Source: Natrarchaeobius halalkaliphilus (GTDB lineage: Archaea; Halobacteriota; Halobacteria; Halobacteriales; Natrialbaceae). From it: a DNA stretch of 64,000 bases. The stretch spans positions 310,001 to 374,000 of the forward strand of contig NZ_REFY01000002.1 in NCBI RefSeq assembly GCF_003841485.1, written 5' to 3'. Positions 34,569 to 41,977 of the stretch are shown here, in pieces (the first letter of the stretch is position 1; every line of letters starts with the position of its first letter). The position numbers and the translations under genes are program-made. The notes beneath the pieces were generated by a model. That model was not told where the DNA came from. It ran no database searches and was given only the letters and a program-made list of their open reading frames with translations.

Positions 34569-35450
34569 ATGGTTAGGGTGGTTACTGCCGGCCACATCAA
34601 CTGGGACGTGACGCTCCGAGTCGACAGCTTTCCCGTTGCGGACGGTGAAGCCGTTATTCGTTCACAACGACAGTCCGGCGGCGGAAGCGCGGGCAACGTC
34701 GCCGCTTCGCTGGCCGGGTTCGGAATCGAGACGGGACTGATCGGAAGCGTCGGCGACGACGACAACGGTTTGCTCGCCCGCCAGGAGCTCGAGGACGCCG
34801 GCGTCTCCCTGGACCGGGTGTGTGTCGTCGACGGTGCGGACACCGCCGTCAAGTACCTGCTCGTCGACGACGAAGGCGAAGTCGCGATCCTCGGAAACGA
34901 CGGCGTCAACGAGGCTATCGGCCCCGACGACGTCGACGAGTCGGGGATACGAACGGCCGAGCACGTCCATATAACGGGACAGCGTCCCGAGACGGCCGCG
35001 GCGATCGCGACCGCCGCACACGAGAGCGACACCACCGTCAGCGTCGATCCCGGGCGTCGAATTGCGGACCGGAACTTCACACGGACGCTCGAGGTGGCAG
35101 ATATCGTCTTTGCAAACGACAGGGAGAGCGCGGTACTGCTCGAAGACCACTTCGGACAGTCGATCGGAATCGACCGTTTCGTTGTCGTCAAACACGGTGA
35201 GGACGGTGCCGTTGTCCACGCTCCCAACGGCTCGTACACACACGCCGGATTCGACGTCGATCCCGTCGATACCGCTGGCGCGGGTGACGCGTTCGCAGCC
35301 GGCTTCATCGCGAGACTGCTCGAGGGAGACGACGTCGAACGCGCACTCGAGTACGGAAACGCTTGCGGTGCACTGACGGCGAGCGCTCACGGTGCTCGAA
35401 ACGCGCCGTCGACCGAGGAGATATCGGCCTTTCTCGGGTCACGGTTCTGA
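34569..35450 (+). CDS. PfkB-family sugar kinase, probable ribose-1-phosphate kinase
   Basis: A 293-residue ribokinase-fold enzyme. The substrate-side glycine pair is in QSGGGSAGNVAASLAGFG. The C-terminal signature DTAGAGDAFAAGF carries catalytic base D240. PfkB kinases in haloarchaea include a ribose-1-phosphate kinase that supplies ribose 1,5-bisphosphate (established for Halopiger). Its place between the R15P isomerase gene and a nucleoside phosphorylase gene suggests that role here. Ribokinase or another sugar kinase cannot be excluded by sequence alone. Confidence 0.82.
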   Translation: MVRVVTAGHINWDVTLRVDSFPVADGEAVIRSQRQSGGGSAGNVAASLAGFGIETGLIGSVGDDDNGLLARQELEDAGVSLDRVCVVDGADTAVKYLLVDDEGEVAILGNDGVNEAIGPDDVDESGIRTAEHVHITGQRPETAAAIATAAHESDTTVSVDPGRRIADRNFTRTLEVADIVFANDRESAVLLEDHFGQSIGIDRFVVVKHGEDGAVVHAPNGSYTHAGFDVDPVDTAGAGDAFAAGFIARLLEGDDVERALEYGNACGALTASAHGARNAPSTEEISAFLGSRF

Positions 35451-35622
35451 GCGGTGGAGTCTTATCGGCCGCCGGTGAGGACGGAATGCTGTCGAACCCA
35501 CACGAGCGAGCGACTTCCAGTACGCCTCTATGTGCTTTTCAGCTGCTGGTGTCTGACGGTAGCTATATGTGATGAGCCGTTGGCCACTCGAGTACATTGT
35601 CACGGAAACGTGATGGAGAGAC

Positions 35623-35928
35623 ATGACGGAACGAAGGATATGCGAGTCCGACGGATACCTGCTCGATCGATGCCTAACGTACGACCGAGGGGTTGACGAA
35701 TCGCCCAGTGTCGCCGTCGTAACCGCCCTTGCACGATATCACGGTGAAAGCGTCACCGAAACGAGTACGAACCTCTACGAGTACGTCGATCCCGAAGCGC
35801 TGGATGCGCTGTTTACCGACACACGACGCGGCGTCGAGCGCTCGGCCGATCGCGTGGAGTTCGAGGTCGAGGATGTGACCGTCGTCGTCACCTCGACACG
35901 TGTCGAGGTGTCCCCGACGGCGTCGTGA
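35623..35928 (+). CDS. HalOD1 output-domain protein
   Basis: A 101-residue single-domain protein. The pattern PSVAVVTALARYHGESVTE, LYEYVDPEALDALF and VEFEVEDVTVVVTSTRVEV is the HalOD1 family, an output module found alone or at the end of haloarchaeal sensory proteins. Its mechanism is unknown. It separates the kinase from the phosphorylase gene in the salvage region, by chance or for regulation. The 172 bp upstream of it show no gene. Confidence 0.85.
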   Translation: MTERRICESDGYLLDRCLTYDRGVDESPSVAVVTALARYHGESVTETSTNLYEYVDPEALDALFTDTRRGVERSADRVEFEVEDVTVVVTSTRVEVSPTAS

Positions 35929-35990
35929 TCCGGCGATCGAACCGTCCCCTTCTCGAACCTTTTTTCTCGTCACCCGGGGAACGCGATGGT

Positions 35991-36770
35991 ATGGGTACCC
36001 AGCCACACCTGCTCGTCGAGGACGGTGACCTGACCGATATCGCGCTCGTTCCGGGTGATCCCGGTCGAGTCGATCGAATCGCGAGCCACTGCGACGAATC
36101 CGAAACGGTCGCAAGCAACCGCGAGTACAAGGTCGTCAACGCGAGCTACGAGGGATGCGAGCTCACGATCTGTTCGACGGGGATCGGCTGTCCCTCCGCC
36201 GCAATTGCCCTCGAGGAACTCGCGAACGTCGGCGTCGAAACCGTGCTTCGGGTGGGGACGACCGGCGCGTTGCAGTCGGGAATCGAGATCGGTGATATGA
36301 TCGTTGCCACCGGTGCTGCGAAAAACGAGGGGACCTCGAAACGGTACGAACGCGCCGAATACCCCGCCGTTCCGGACTACGAGGTGCTCTCTGCGCTCGT
36401 CGAGACCGCAAACGAACGCGAAGGAAACCGAACGGTCCGAGCGTCGAACGGAGAGGACGCGGCGGGACAGGTGCACGTCGGTCCGATCGCCTCGGACGAC
36501 GCTTACTACGCCGAAACTGAAGAATACGTTGCGGACTGGGAAGAAGCCGGTTTGCTCTCGGTCGAAATGGAAGCCGCCGCGCTCTTTACGCTCGCTCGAC
36601 GGCGCGGGCTTCGCGCCGGAGCGATCTGTACCGTCGACGGTAATCTCGTCGATGGGACACAGAAGGGAACGGATACGGAAGACGACGAACTCCCTGAGAA
36701 GGCAAAGAACAACGTCGGCCGTGCGATCGACATCGCTCTCGAAGCCGCGACCGAGCTGTCCCATCACTGA
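35991..36770 (+). CDS. Nucleoside phosphorylase (uridine phosphorylase-like)
   Basis: A 259-residue NP-I family enzyme that splits nucleosides with phosphate to give a base and (deoxy)ribose 1-phosphate. The phosphate-binding start is IALVPGDPGRVDRIA. STGIGCPSAAIALEELANVG, RVGTTGALQ and SVEMEAAALFTLA (ribose-contacting Glu) follow the uridine-phosphorylase pattern. ATG at 35991 is used. The product ribose 1-phosphate would be the substrate of the PfkB kinase encoded upstream; deoxyribose 1-phosphate leads to the DeoC substrate after isomerisation. Confidence 0.9.
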   Translation: MGTQPHLLVEDGDLTDIALVPGDPGRVDRIASHCDESETVASNREYKVVNASYEGCELTICSTGIGCPSAAIALEELANVGVETVLRVGTTGALQSGIEIGDMIVATGAAKNEGTSKRYERAEYPAVPDYEVLSALVETANEREGNRTVRASNGEDAAGQVHVGPIASDDAYYAETEEYVADWEEAGLLSVEMEAAALFTLARRRGLRAGAICTVDGNLVDGTQKGTDTEDDELPEKAKNNVGRAIDIALEAATELSHH

Positions 36771-36863
36771 GCGCACCGCCGAGAAACAGATTCGCCACAC
36801 CCGCGAAGATGGGGAACCGGAAACGGTCGTCTGAAGCGGGAGCGGCCGTCTAAAGTGCCAGTA

Positions 36864-37541
36864 TCAGCGAGCGGTCGGCGGAGTAGCCGACCGATCTCGA
36901 TCGCGAACATCCGAGAGAAAGTTCTCGATCACGTCGTGGCCGACCGCCGTGAGCACGCTTTCGGGATGGAACTGTACGCACTCGATCGGATGTTCGCGGT
37001 GGCGAACGCCCATGACCAGTTCCGTACCGTCGTGGTCGGCGGTCGCCGTCACCTCGAGACAGTCCGGGACCTCGGTGGCGACCAACGAGTGATACCGTCC
37101 GGCACGAAATCCCCGCTCGAGGCCGTCGAAGACGCCCTCGCCGTCGTGATCCACTGCGGAGGCCTTGCCGTGAATCGGGTCGGGCGCTCGTCCGACGGAG
37201 CCGCCGTAGGCGTAGACGGTCGCCTCGAGACCGAGACAGACGCCGAGAGTCGGTACGTCGGGGCTCAGCTCGCGGAGAACGTCCATCGTAACGCCGACGT
37301 CGCGGTCGTTTTTCGGATGTCCCGGTCCGGGACTGATGACGATCGCGTCGGGGTCGACCGCACGGACGTCCGCGAGCGACGCCGTATTCTTCCGTACCTC
37401 GGTTTCCGTCCCCGGCAACTGACTGACGTACTCGACGAGGTTGTAGGTGAACGAATCGTAGTTATCGACGAACAGCACGCGGAGCGTCGCCGTCTCAGCC
37501 CCCGTCACCGGTTCGCCGTTCGACGATGAGTTCGGGCTCAT
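36864..37541 (-). CDS. trpG: Anthranilate synthase component II
   Basis: A 225-residue class I glutamine amidotransferase that gives ammonia to TrpE for anthranilate formation. The signature VLFVDNYDSFTYNLVEY is near residue 30, the oxyanion region VISPGPGHP follows, the nucleophile Cys is in LGVCLGLEA, and CVQFHPESVL carries the His-Glu pair. Its start overlaps the trpE stop by 4 bp. It is last in the trpDFEG operon. A 27-residue N-terminal extension before the domain is Asn/Ser-rich. Confidence 0.93.
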   Translation of the reverse strand: MSPNSSSNGEPVTGAETATLRVLFVDNYDSFTYNLVEYVSQLPGTETEVRKNTASLADVRAVDPDAIVISPGPGHPKNDRDVGVTMDVLRELSPDVPTLGVCLGLEATVYAYGGSVGRAPDPIHGKASAVDHDGEGVFDGLERGFRAGRYHSLVATEVPDCLEVTATADHDGTELVMGVRHREHPIECVQFHPESVLTAVGHDVIENFLSDVRDRDRSATPPTAR

Positions 37542-39244
37542 CGCCTCGCCTCCGGGGTCGTCTCGAGGTTGGCAGTCGCGTCGTCACCGTCGGATATCTC
37601 CGCGCGGGTTTCGATCGCCTCGAGCGCCGTGAGAACGCCGCCCATCTTCTGTTCGGTCTCTTCGTACTCCGATTCCGGATCGCTGTCAGCGACCAGCCCG
37701 GCTCCCGCCTGAACCGTGATTCGATCGTGATCTCCCTCGTCTTCGACCGTCGCCGTCCGGATCACGATCGCGAAGTCGGCGTCGCCGGTCCAGGAGTAGT
37801 AGCCGACGCCGCCGCCGTACAGCCCTCGGGCGTCGACCTCGAGGTCGTCGATGATCTCCATCGCTCGGACCTTCGGCGCACCGGACAGCGTCCCCGCCGG
37901 AAAGGCTGCGCGGGTCGCGTCGAACGCGTCGGCGTCGGCCGCGAGTTTCCCCGTCACCGTCGACTCGATGTGCTGGACGTGGCTGTATTTGAGAACGTTC
38001 ATAAACTCGTCGACGCGAACCGATCCGGCCTCCGAAACGCGTCTGACGTCGTTTCGCGCGAGATCGACGAGCATCGTGTGTTCTGCGCGCTCTTTTCCGT
38101 CCGCGAGCATCTCGCCGGCCAACCGCCGATCCTCGACCGGACTCGATCCCCGGTCGCAGGTTCCGGCGATCGGGTTCGACATGACCTCGCGACCGCGGAC
38201 GGAAATCAGCGTTTCGGGGCTCGCACCGACGACCGTCAGATCGTCGTGATCGAGCAGATACATGTACGGCGACGGATTGACCTCTCGCATCGCCTCGTAG
38301 AAACCGAGCGTATCGATCTCGCCGGAGAGTTCCCGTGTTCTCGAGATGACGCCCTGATAGATGTCGCCGTCCAGAACGTGCTCTTTCGCTCGGCGGACGT
38401 TCGCTTCGTACTCCGCTTTCGGACCCGCGACCTCGTCGTGACGAACGAATCCGTTCGTCTCCGGTCGGTCGGCTTCTCGTAGTACTCGCTCGACCATGGC
38501 GACTTCCGCGAGCAGTCCGTCGTACACCTCGTCCGGATCGTCGTCATCGGTGAGAACAGGCGTACAGACGATCGACACCGTCCCGTCGTGCTCGTCGAAC
38601 GCGATCGTTTTCGTCGTCAACACGAACTGCGCGTCCGGAAAACGCGAGTCGGGGCGCTCACAGCCGACCTCCTCGAGCCAGAGATCATAGACGGCGTCGT
38701 AGGCGAGAAAGCCGACGAGCCCGCCCTCGAGATGTTGTCGATCGTGGTCGGGAAAGTTCGCCAGCCGCGCGTCCGGCATCGCAGCCCGCAGGGCATCGAC
38801 GGTGTCGCCGTCGCTGTCGGTTTCGATCGACTCGACCGGCGCGCCCTCCGAGAGCGCTTCGACCGTCGTCCCCGTCGGATCGACCGTGACGACCGCTTCC
38901 GGGTCGTAGCCGACGTACGAAAAGCGCGCGTGGCGCTGTGCACCGACCGAACTCGGCCGAAACGCGCCGTCGGGATCGCTCGAGGCGGTCTTCTCGGCGC
39001 TCTCGAGCAAGAACGCGTACGGCGATCGGTCGCGGTCGCTTTCCGTCGAACGACCCGTGAGGGCCGCGTAGGCTGTCAGCGGTGTCGTTTCGACGGGAAT
39101 CGGCGCCACGGTCCGGACGACCGTCGTCCCCTCGCCGCTTGCGTGCTCGCGAAACGCCGTTCGATCGAGGTCGAGCGAGGGCGACTCGTCTCCCGGCCCG
39201 TCGCTTCGTTCGGTCTCCGCTGTGGTAGAGTTGGCGTCGTTCAT
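37538..39244 (-). CDS. trpE: Anthranilate synthase component I
   Basis: A 568-residue chorismate-utilising enzyme that forms anthranilate from chorismate with ammonia from TrpG. The C-terminal catalytic domain contains PSPYMYLLDHDDLTVVGASPETLI, PIAGTCDRG, ELARNDVRR-type (VDLARNDV) and PAGTLSGAPKVRAMEIIDDLE. The N-terminal domain is likely the tryptophan-feedback site. The ATG at 39242-39244 overlaps the trpF stop codon (ATGA). The acidic N-terminal extension is common in haloarchaeal members. Confidence 0.95.
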   Translation of the reverse strand: MNDANSTTAETERSDGPGDESPSLDLDRTAFREHASGEGTTVVRTVAPIPVETTPLTAYAALTGRSTESDRDRSPYAFLLESAEKTASSDPDGAFRPSSVGAQRHARFSYVGYDPEAVVTVDPTGTTVEALSEGAPVESIETDSDGDTVDALRAAMPDARLANFPDHDRQHLEGGLVGFLAYDAVYDLWLEEVGCERPDSRFPDAQFVLTTKTIAFDEHDGTVSIVCTPVLTDDDDPDEVYDGLLAEVAMVERVLREADRPETNGFVRHDEVAGPKAEYEANVRRAKEHVLDGDIYQGVISRTRELSGEIDTLGFYEAMREVNPSPYMYLLDHDDLTVVGASPETLISVRGREVMSNPIAGTCDRGSSPVEDRRLAGEMLADGKERAEHTMLVDLARNDVRRVSEAGSVRVDEFMNVLKYSHVQHIESTVTGKLAADADAFDATRAAFPAGTLSGAPKVRAMEIIDDLEVDARGLYGGGVGYYSWTGDADFAIVIRTATVEDEGDHDRITVQAGAGLVADSDPESEYEETEQKMGGVLTALEAIETRAEISDGDDATANLETTPEARR

Positions 39245-39903
39245 GAGGAGTGTGGCGTCGGTTCCGCGCCGTGGGCGCGTCGTGCGCACTCGACGAACGA
39301 TCGCACCGCATTCGGATCCTTGACGCCACCGTCGGCCTCGACGCCGCTTGCGACGTCGACGGCGAAGGGATCGGCGGCCCTCACCGCCTCGGCGACGTTC
39401 GCCGGCGTGAGCCCGCCCGCGAGGATCACCGGCGACTCGAGGTCTGCGATGGCCGTCCGGGTGCGGTTCCAGTCGTGCGTTCGCCCCGTCCCACCGCCGC
39501 CGTCCTCGGCGGGCGTATCGACGAGGAAGGCGTCAACGTCGCCGTCGTGGCGTTGGGCGCTCGAGACGTCGTCGGTGTCGACGGCGAGGACGAGCTGACT
39601 GTCGACGCAGTCGGTCACCGCCGCGATATCGATCGTCTCGGGATCGGCGTGGAGCTGGAGGACGTCCGGCTCGACCCGTTCGACCAGATCGGCCGCGTGC
39701 TCGAGTCCCCGATCCATCGTAACGAGGACCGTCGTCACGAACGGCGGCGCTGTCGCCACGAGGTCCGCGGCCCGGTCGGCCGTGATCTCTCGAGGAGTGT
39801 TCACGGGAACGTCGACGATGACGCCGACCGCGTCCGCACCCGCGTCGACGACCGTCTCGAGGTCGTTGCGGCCGGTCAACCCGCAGATCTTCACTCGCGT
39901 CAT
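39241..39903 (-). CDS. trpF: Phosphoribosylanthranilate isomerase
   Basis: A 220-residue TIM-barrel isomerase, third step of tryptophan synthesis. Visible motifs: the N-terminal VKICGLTGRNDLE with catalytic Cys, DVLQLHAD, and the phosphate-binding C terminus ILAGGLTPANVAEAVRA followed by VDVASGVEADGGVKDPNAVRSF. It overlaps trpD by 4 bp upstream and trpE by 4 bp downstream. Confidence 0.95.
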   Translation of the reverse strand: MTRVKICGLTGRNDLETVVDAGADAVGVIVDVPVNTPREITADRAADLVATAPPFVTTVLVTMDRGLEHAADLVERVEPDVLQLHADPETIDIAAVTDCVDSQLVLAVDTDDVSSAQRHDGDVDAFLVDTPAEDGGGGTGRTHDWNRTRTAIADLESPVILAGGLTPANVAEAVRAADPFAVDVASGVEADGGVKDPNAVRSFVECARRAHGAEPTPHSS

Positions 39904-40916
39904 CGTCCACCCAGTCCGGGAACCGCACTCCGGAGCTGCTCGAGCTTCGTCGCCGCACCGCCGGAGTCGATCGCCTCGCGAGCGACCGCCGCCCCTTCCT
40001 CGAGCGAATCGGCTTCGCCCGCGAGGTAGATGGCAGCGCCGGCGTTCGCGAGGATGACGTCGCGTTTTGCGCCCGTCACGTCGCCCTCGACGATGCCGCG
40101 GAGATCGGCCGCGTTGGCCTCGGGTGAACCGCCCGCAATGGCCGATATCGCGTGTTCGTCGAGGCCGATATCGGTCGGTTCGACGGTGTACGCTTCGACC
40201 CGGTCCCCCTGGACTTCGGCGACGGTCGTCTCGCCGTGAACGGCGATCTCGTCGGTGCCCGAGCCGTGGACGACGAGCGCACGATCGGTATCCATCCGGG
40301 CGAGTGCGTCCGCGAGGACGGGAACGAGATCTGCATCGTAGACGCCGATGACCTGTGCGTTCGCGCCCGCGGGATTGGTAAGCGGCCCCAGGACGTTGAA
40401 GATGGTTCGCATGCCGAGTTCCTTGCGGGGGCCGATGACGGCTTTCATCGCCGGGTGAAAGACCGGTGCGAGCATGAACCCGATTCCATCACGGTCGATG
40501 GCCGTCTCGACGGCCGGCGGCTCCGCCTCGACGTTCACGCCGACTTCCTCGAGGACATCCGCGCTGCCCGAGGACGACGAGACCGAGTAGTTGCCGTGTT
40601 TCGCGATCGGAACGCCCGCGCCGGCGGCGACGATCGCGCTGGTCGTCGAAACGTTGATCGTGTCGTAGTCGTCACCACCGGTTCCGCAGGTGTCGACCAG
40701 CGGTTCTCGGTCCGGCGAGATCGTACGCGCCACATCGCGCATTCCCTCCGCAAAGCCCGCGATCTCGGCTTCCATTTCTCCTTTCGCGCGCAACGCCGCG
40801 AGCAACGCGCCGATCTGTGCCTCCGTCGCATCCTCGAAGACGGCCGTCGAGGCCGCCCGAGCGTCGGCTTGTGTGAGGTCGGTTCCGTCAGCCACCCGTT
40901 CGATGTATTCCTTCAT
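39900..40916 (-). CDS. trpD: Anthranilate phosphoribosyltransferase
   Basis: A 338-residue enzyme that joins anthranilate to PRPP. The glycine-rich loop LVDTCGTGGDDYDTINVST is intact, as are KHGNYSVSSSSGSADVLEEVG and FNVLGPLTNPAG. First gene of the trpDFEG operon. trpC, trpB and trpA are not in the window; in haloarchaea they usually form a separate cluster. ATG at 40914-40916 is chosen over one 13 codons upstream, which would fall on or before the predicted transcription start. Confidence 0.95.
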   Translation of the reverse strand: MKEYIERVADGTDLTQADARAASTAVFEDATEAQIGALLAALRAKGEMEAEIAGFAEGMRDVARTISPDREPLVDTCGTGGDDYDTINVSTTSAIVAAGAGVPIAKHGNYSVSSSSGSADVLEEVGVNVEAEPPAVETAIDRDGIGFMLAPVFHPAMKAVIGPRKELGMRTIFNVLGPLTNPAGANAQVIGVYDADLVPVLADALARMDTDRALVVHGSGTDEIAVHGETTVAEVQGDRVEAYTVEPTDIGLDEHAISAIAGGSPEANAADLRGIVEGDVTGAKRDVILANAGAAIYLAGEADSLEEGAAVAREAIDSGGAATKLEQLRSAVPGLGGR

Positions 40917-40975
40917 AGTGGACACCAATGTACGTAGTTGTCTTACAATGTCCAAATGAGTGCATCAATTTAAGC
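40917..40975 (-). promoter_or_regulatory. Promoter of trpDFEG with a possible operator
   Basis: On the minus strand a TATA-like TTAAATTG (about 40965-40972) predicts transcription near 40945. An imperfect inverted repeat bounded by GGACA and TGTCC (40919-40952) overlaps that start and the 5' leader, in a position where a repressor could act. No known regulator motif is recognised. Confidence 0.4.
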
Positions 40976-41097
40976 GTATCGGAGGTCCGCGTGGTTCGGT
41001 GTCGCGTACGGCGATCGATTCGAAACCTTCAATTACGGTGGCGGGCAACCGTTGAGTGCAGGTGAAGGTGGCCTCGAGCCACGGACGAAAGCCAGGC

Positions 41098-41172
41098 GGG
41101 TTGGTGGTCTAGTCTGGTTATGACACCTCCTTGACATGGAGGAGACCGGCAGTTCAAATCTGCCCCAACCCA
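41098..41172 (+). tRNA. tRNA-Val (GAC)
   Basis: A 75-nt cloverleaf without intron. The acceptor stem GGGTTGG pairs with CCAACCC. The anticodon stem CCTCC pairs with GGAGG around loop TTGACAT, giving anticodon GAC. The T-loop is TTCAAAT. The discriminator is A41172 and CCA is not encoded. Confidence 0.95.
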
Positions 41173-41176
41173 CTAT

Positions 41177-41208
41177 TTTTGCGCCGAACAAATCCGTGAG
41201 GCGCAAAA
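41177..41208. terminator. Inverted repeat after tRNA-Val
   Basis: TTTTGCGCC and GGCGCAAAA are perfectly complementary (9 bp) around a 14-nt loop, starting 5 nt after the tRNA. It probably ends or processes the tRNA transcript. Confidence 0.5.
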
Positions 41209-41567
41209 TCGTCACGTTGAGCAGTTTGAACCAGACAAGTCCAAGCCCGGGAAACAAACGAAGAGGGCGACTCGGACGGTCTTGGTGAGGTTCAAACCCA
41301 TCTCACCCGACTCGATCCCCGCCGAACGATCGCGTGAGAACCCACTCCGATGGATCGAAAGGGGACCATCCGATGTGCCAGTTGTTCGGACGCGGGGCGA
41401 CGCTCGAGTCGTACTCGAGGCGTCCACATCGAGCTCGCCGCGCGTACTTGAGTACCGCCGATCACGAAACCGATGGTGGCCACGGCCGCCGATACCCATA
41501 CATTGTCGGGTTTTGGAGATCCGCTTCAAGAAACCGTCACAGAGATCGATCGGAACGTCGGAGGTGA
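41209..41567. other. Gene-free stretch after tRNA-Val
   Basis: Open frames here lack coding character on both strands. A short reading with an internal stop (HIELAART, stop, then PPITKPMVATAADTHTLSGFG, ending about 41572) looks slightly protein-like and could be a decayed gene next to the tRNA. I cannot identify it. No direct repeat of the tRNA end was seen. Confidence 0.3.
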
Positions 41568-41750
41568 TTAGCCTGACCATTCGCCGGCGAGATCTCCAGC
41601 GATGTTCTCTCGCCAATGATCGAATCCGCGTTCGCAGTCGCCGTTCTCGTCGATATGATCGACGAATCCAGCACCGGGAGAGGCGAGTTCGTCGCCGCAG
41701 AACGGACAGGTAACCGGGTCGACCCAGTTCATGGTCGTGTTCACCGACAT
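41568..41750 (-). CDS. Haloarchaeal zinc-finger-like microprotein
   Basis: A 60-residue protein with PVTCPFCGDELASPGAG, then VDHIDENGDCERGFDHW. The CPFC pair followed by H and C or H forms a likely single zinc site. It belongs to the abundant haloarchaeal small zinc-finger class (a DUF7501-like family, from memory). The ATG at 41748-41750 is favoured because a TATA-like CTTATATT on the minus strand (41772-41779) predicts a leaderless start there; an ATG at 41730-41732 is the alternative. Confidence 0.7.
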   Translation of the reverse strand: MSVNTTMNWVDPVTCPFCGDELASPGAGFVDHIDENGDCERGFDHWRENIAGDLAGEWSG

Positions 41751-41977
41751 GGAGAAATCCGTGCTATTCAACAATATAAGCCTAGTCGATTAACATCTAA
41801 TATATATCCTATGTGTTAATATGCCCCTAGTATCGAACGCGCCTCACCGTAGCCGCTACCGACTGAACCAGTCGAACACCGTCGAACCGGCCGCAGGAGA
41901 CGAACGAGGGGTCTACCCGCCGTCCTCGTGGCCGATGCGTGAGAACGAGGCGAGCCGACGTACTATGAGGGTCGTCG

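Noticed and set aside
34569-35450. PfkB protein as phosphofructokinase of glycolysis
   Set aside because: Possible by family, but the neighbours (R15P isomerase, nucleoside phosphorylase, DeoC) point to a ribose-phosphate substrate.
41098-41172. tRNA-Val as a second integration site
   Set aside because: No repeated copy of its 3' end and no element genes nearby. Only a terminator-like inverted repeat follows.
41282-41713. 143-codon plus-strand frame after tRNA-Val
   Set aside because: Basic, Ser/Arg-rich and without motif; it overlaps the better supported minus-strand zinc-finger gene.
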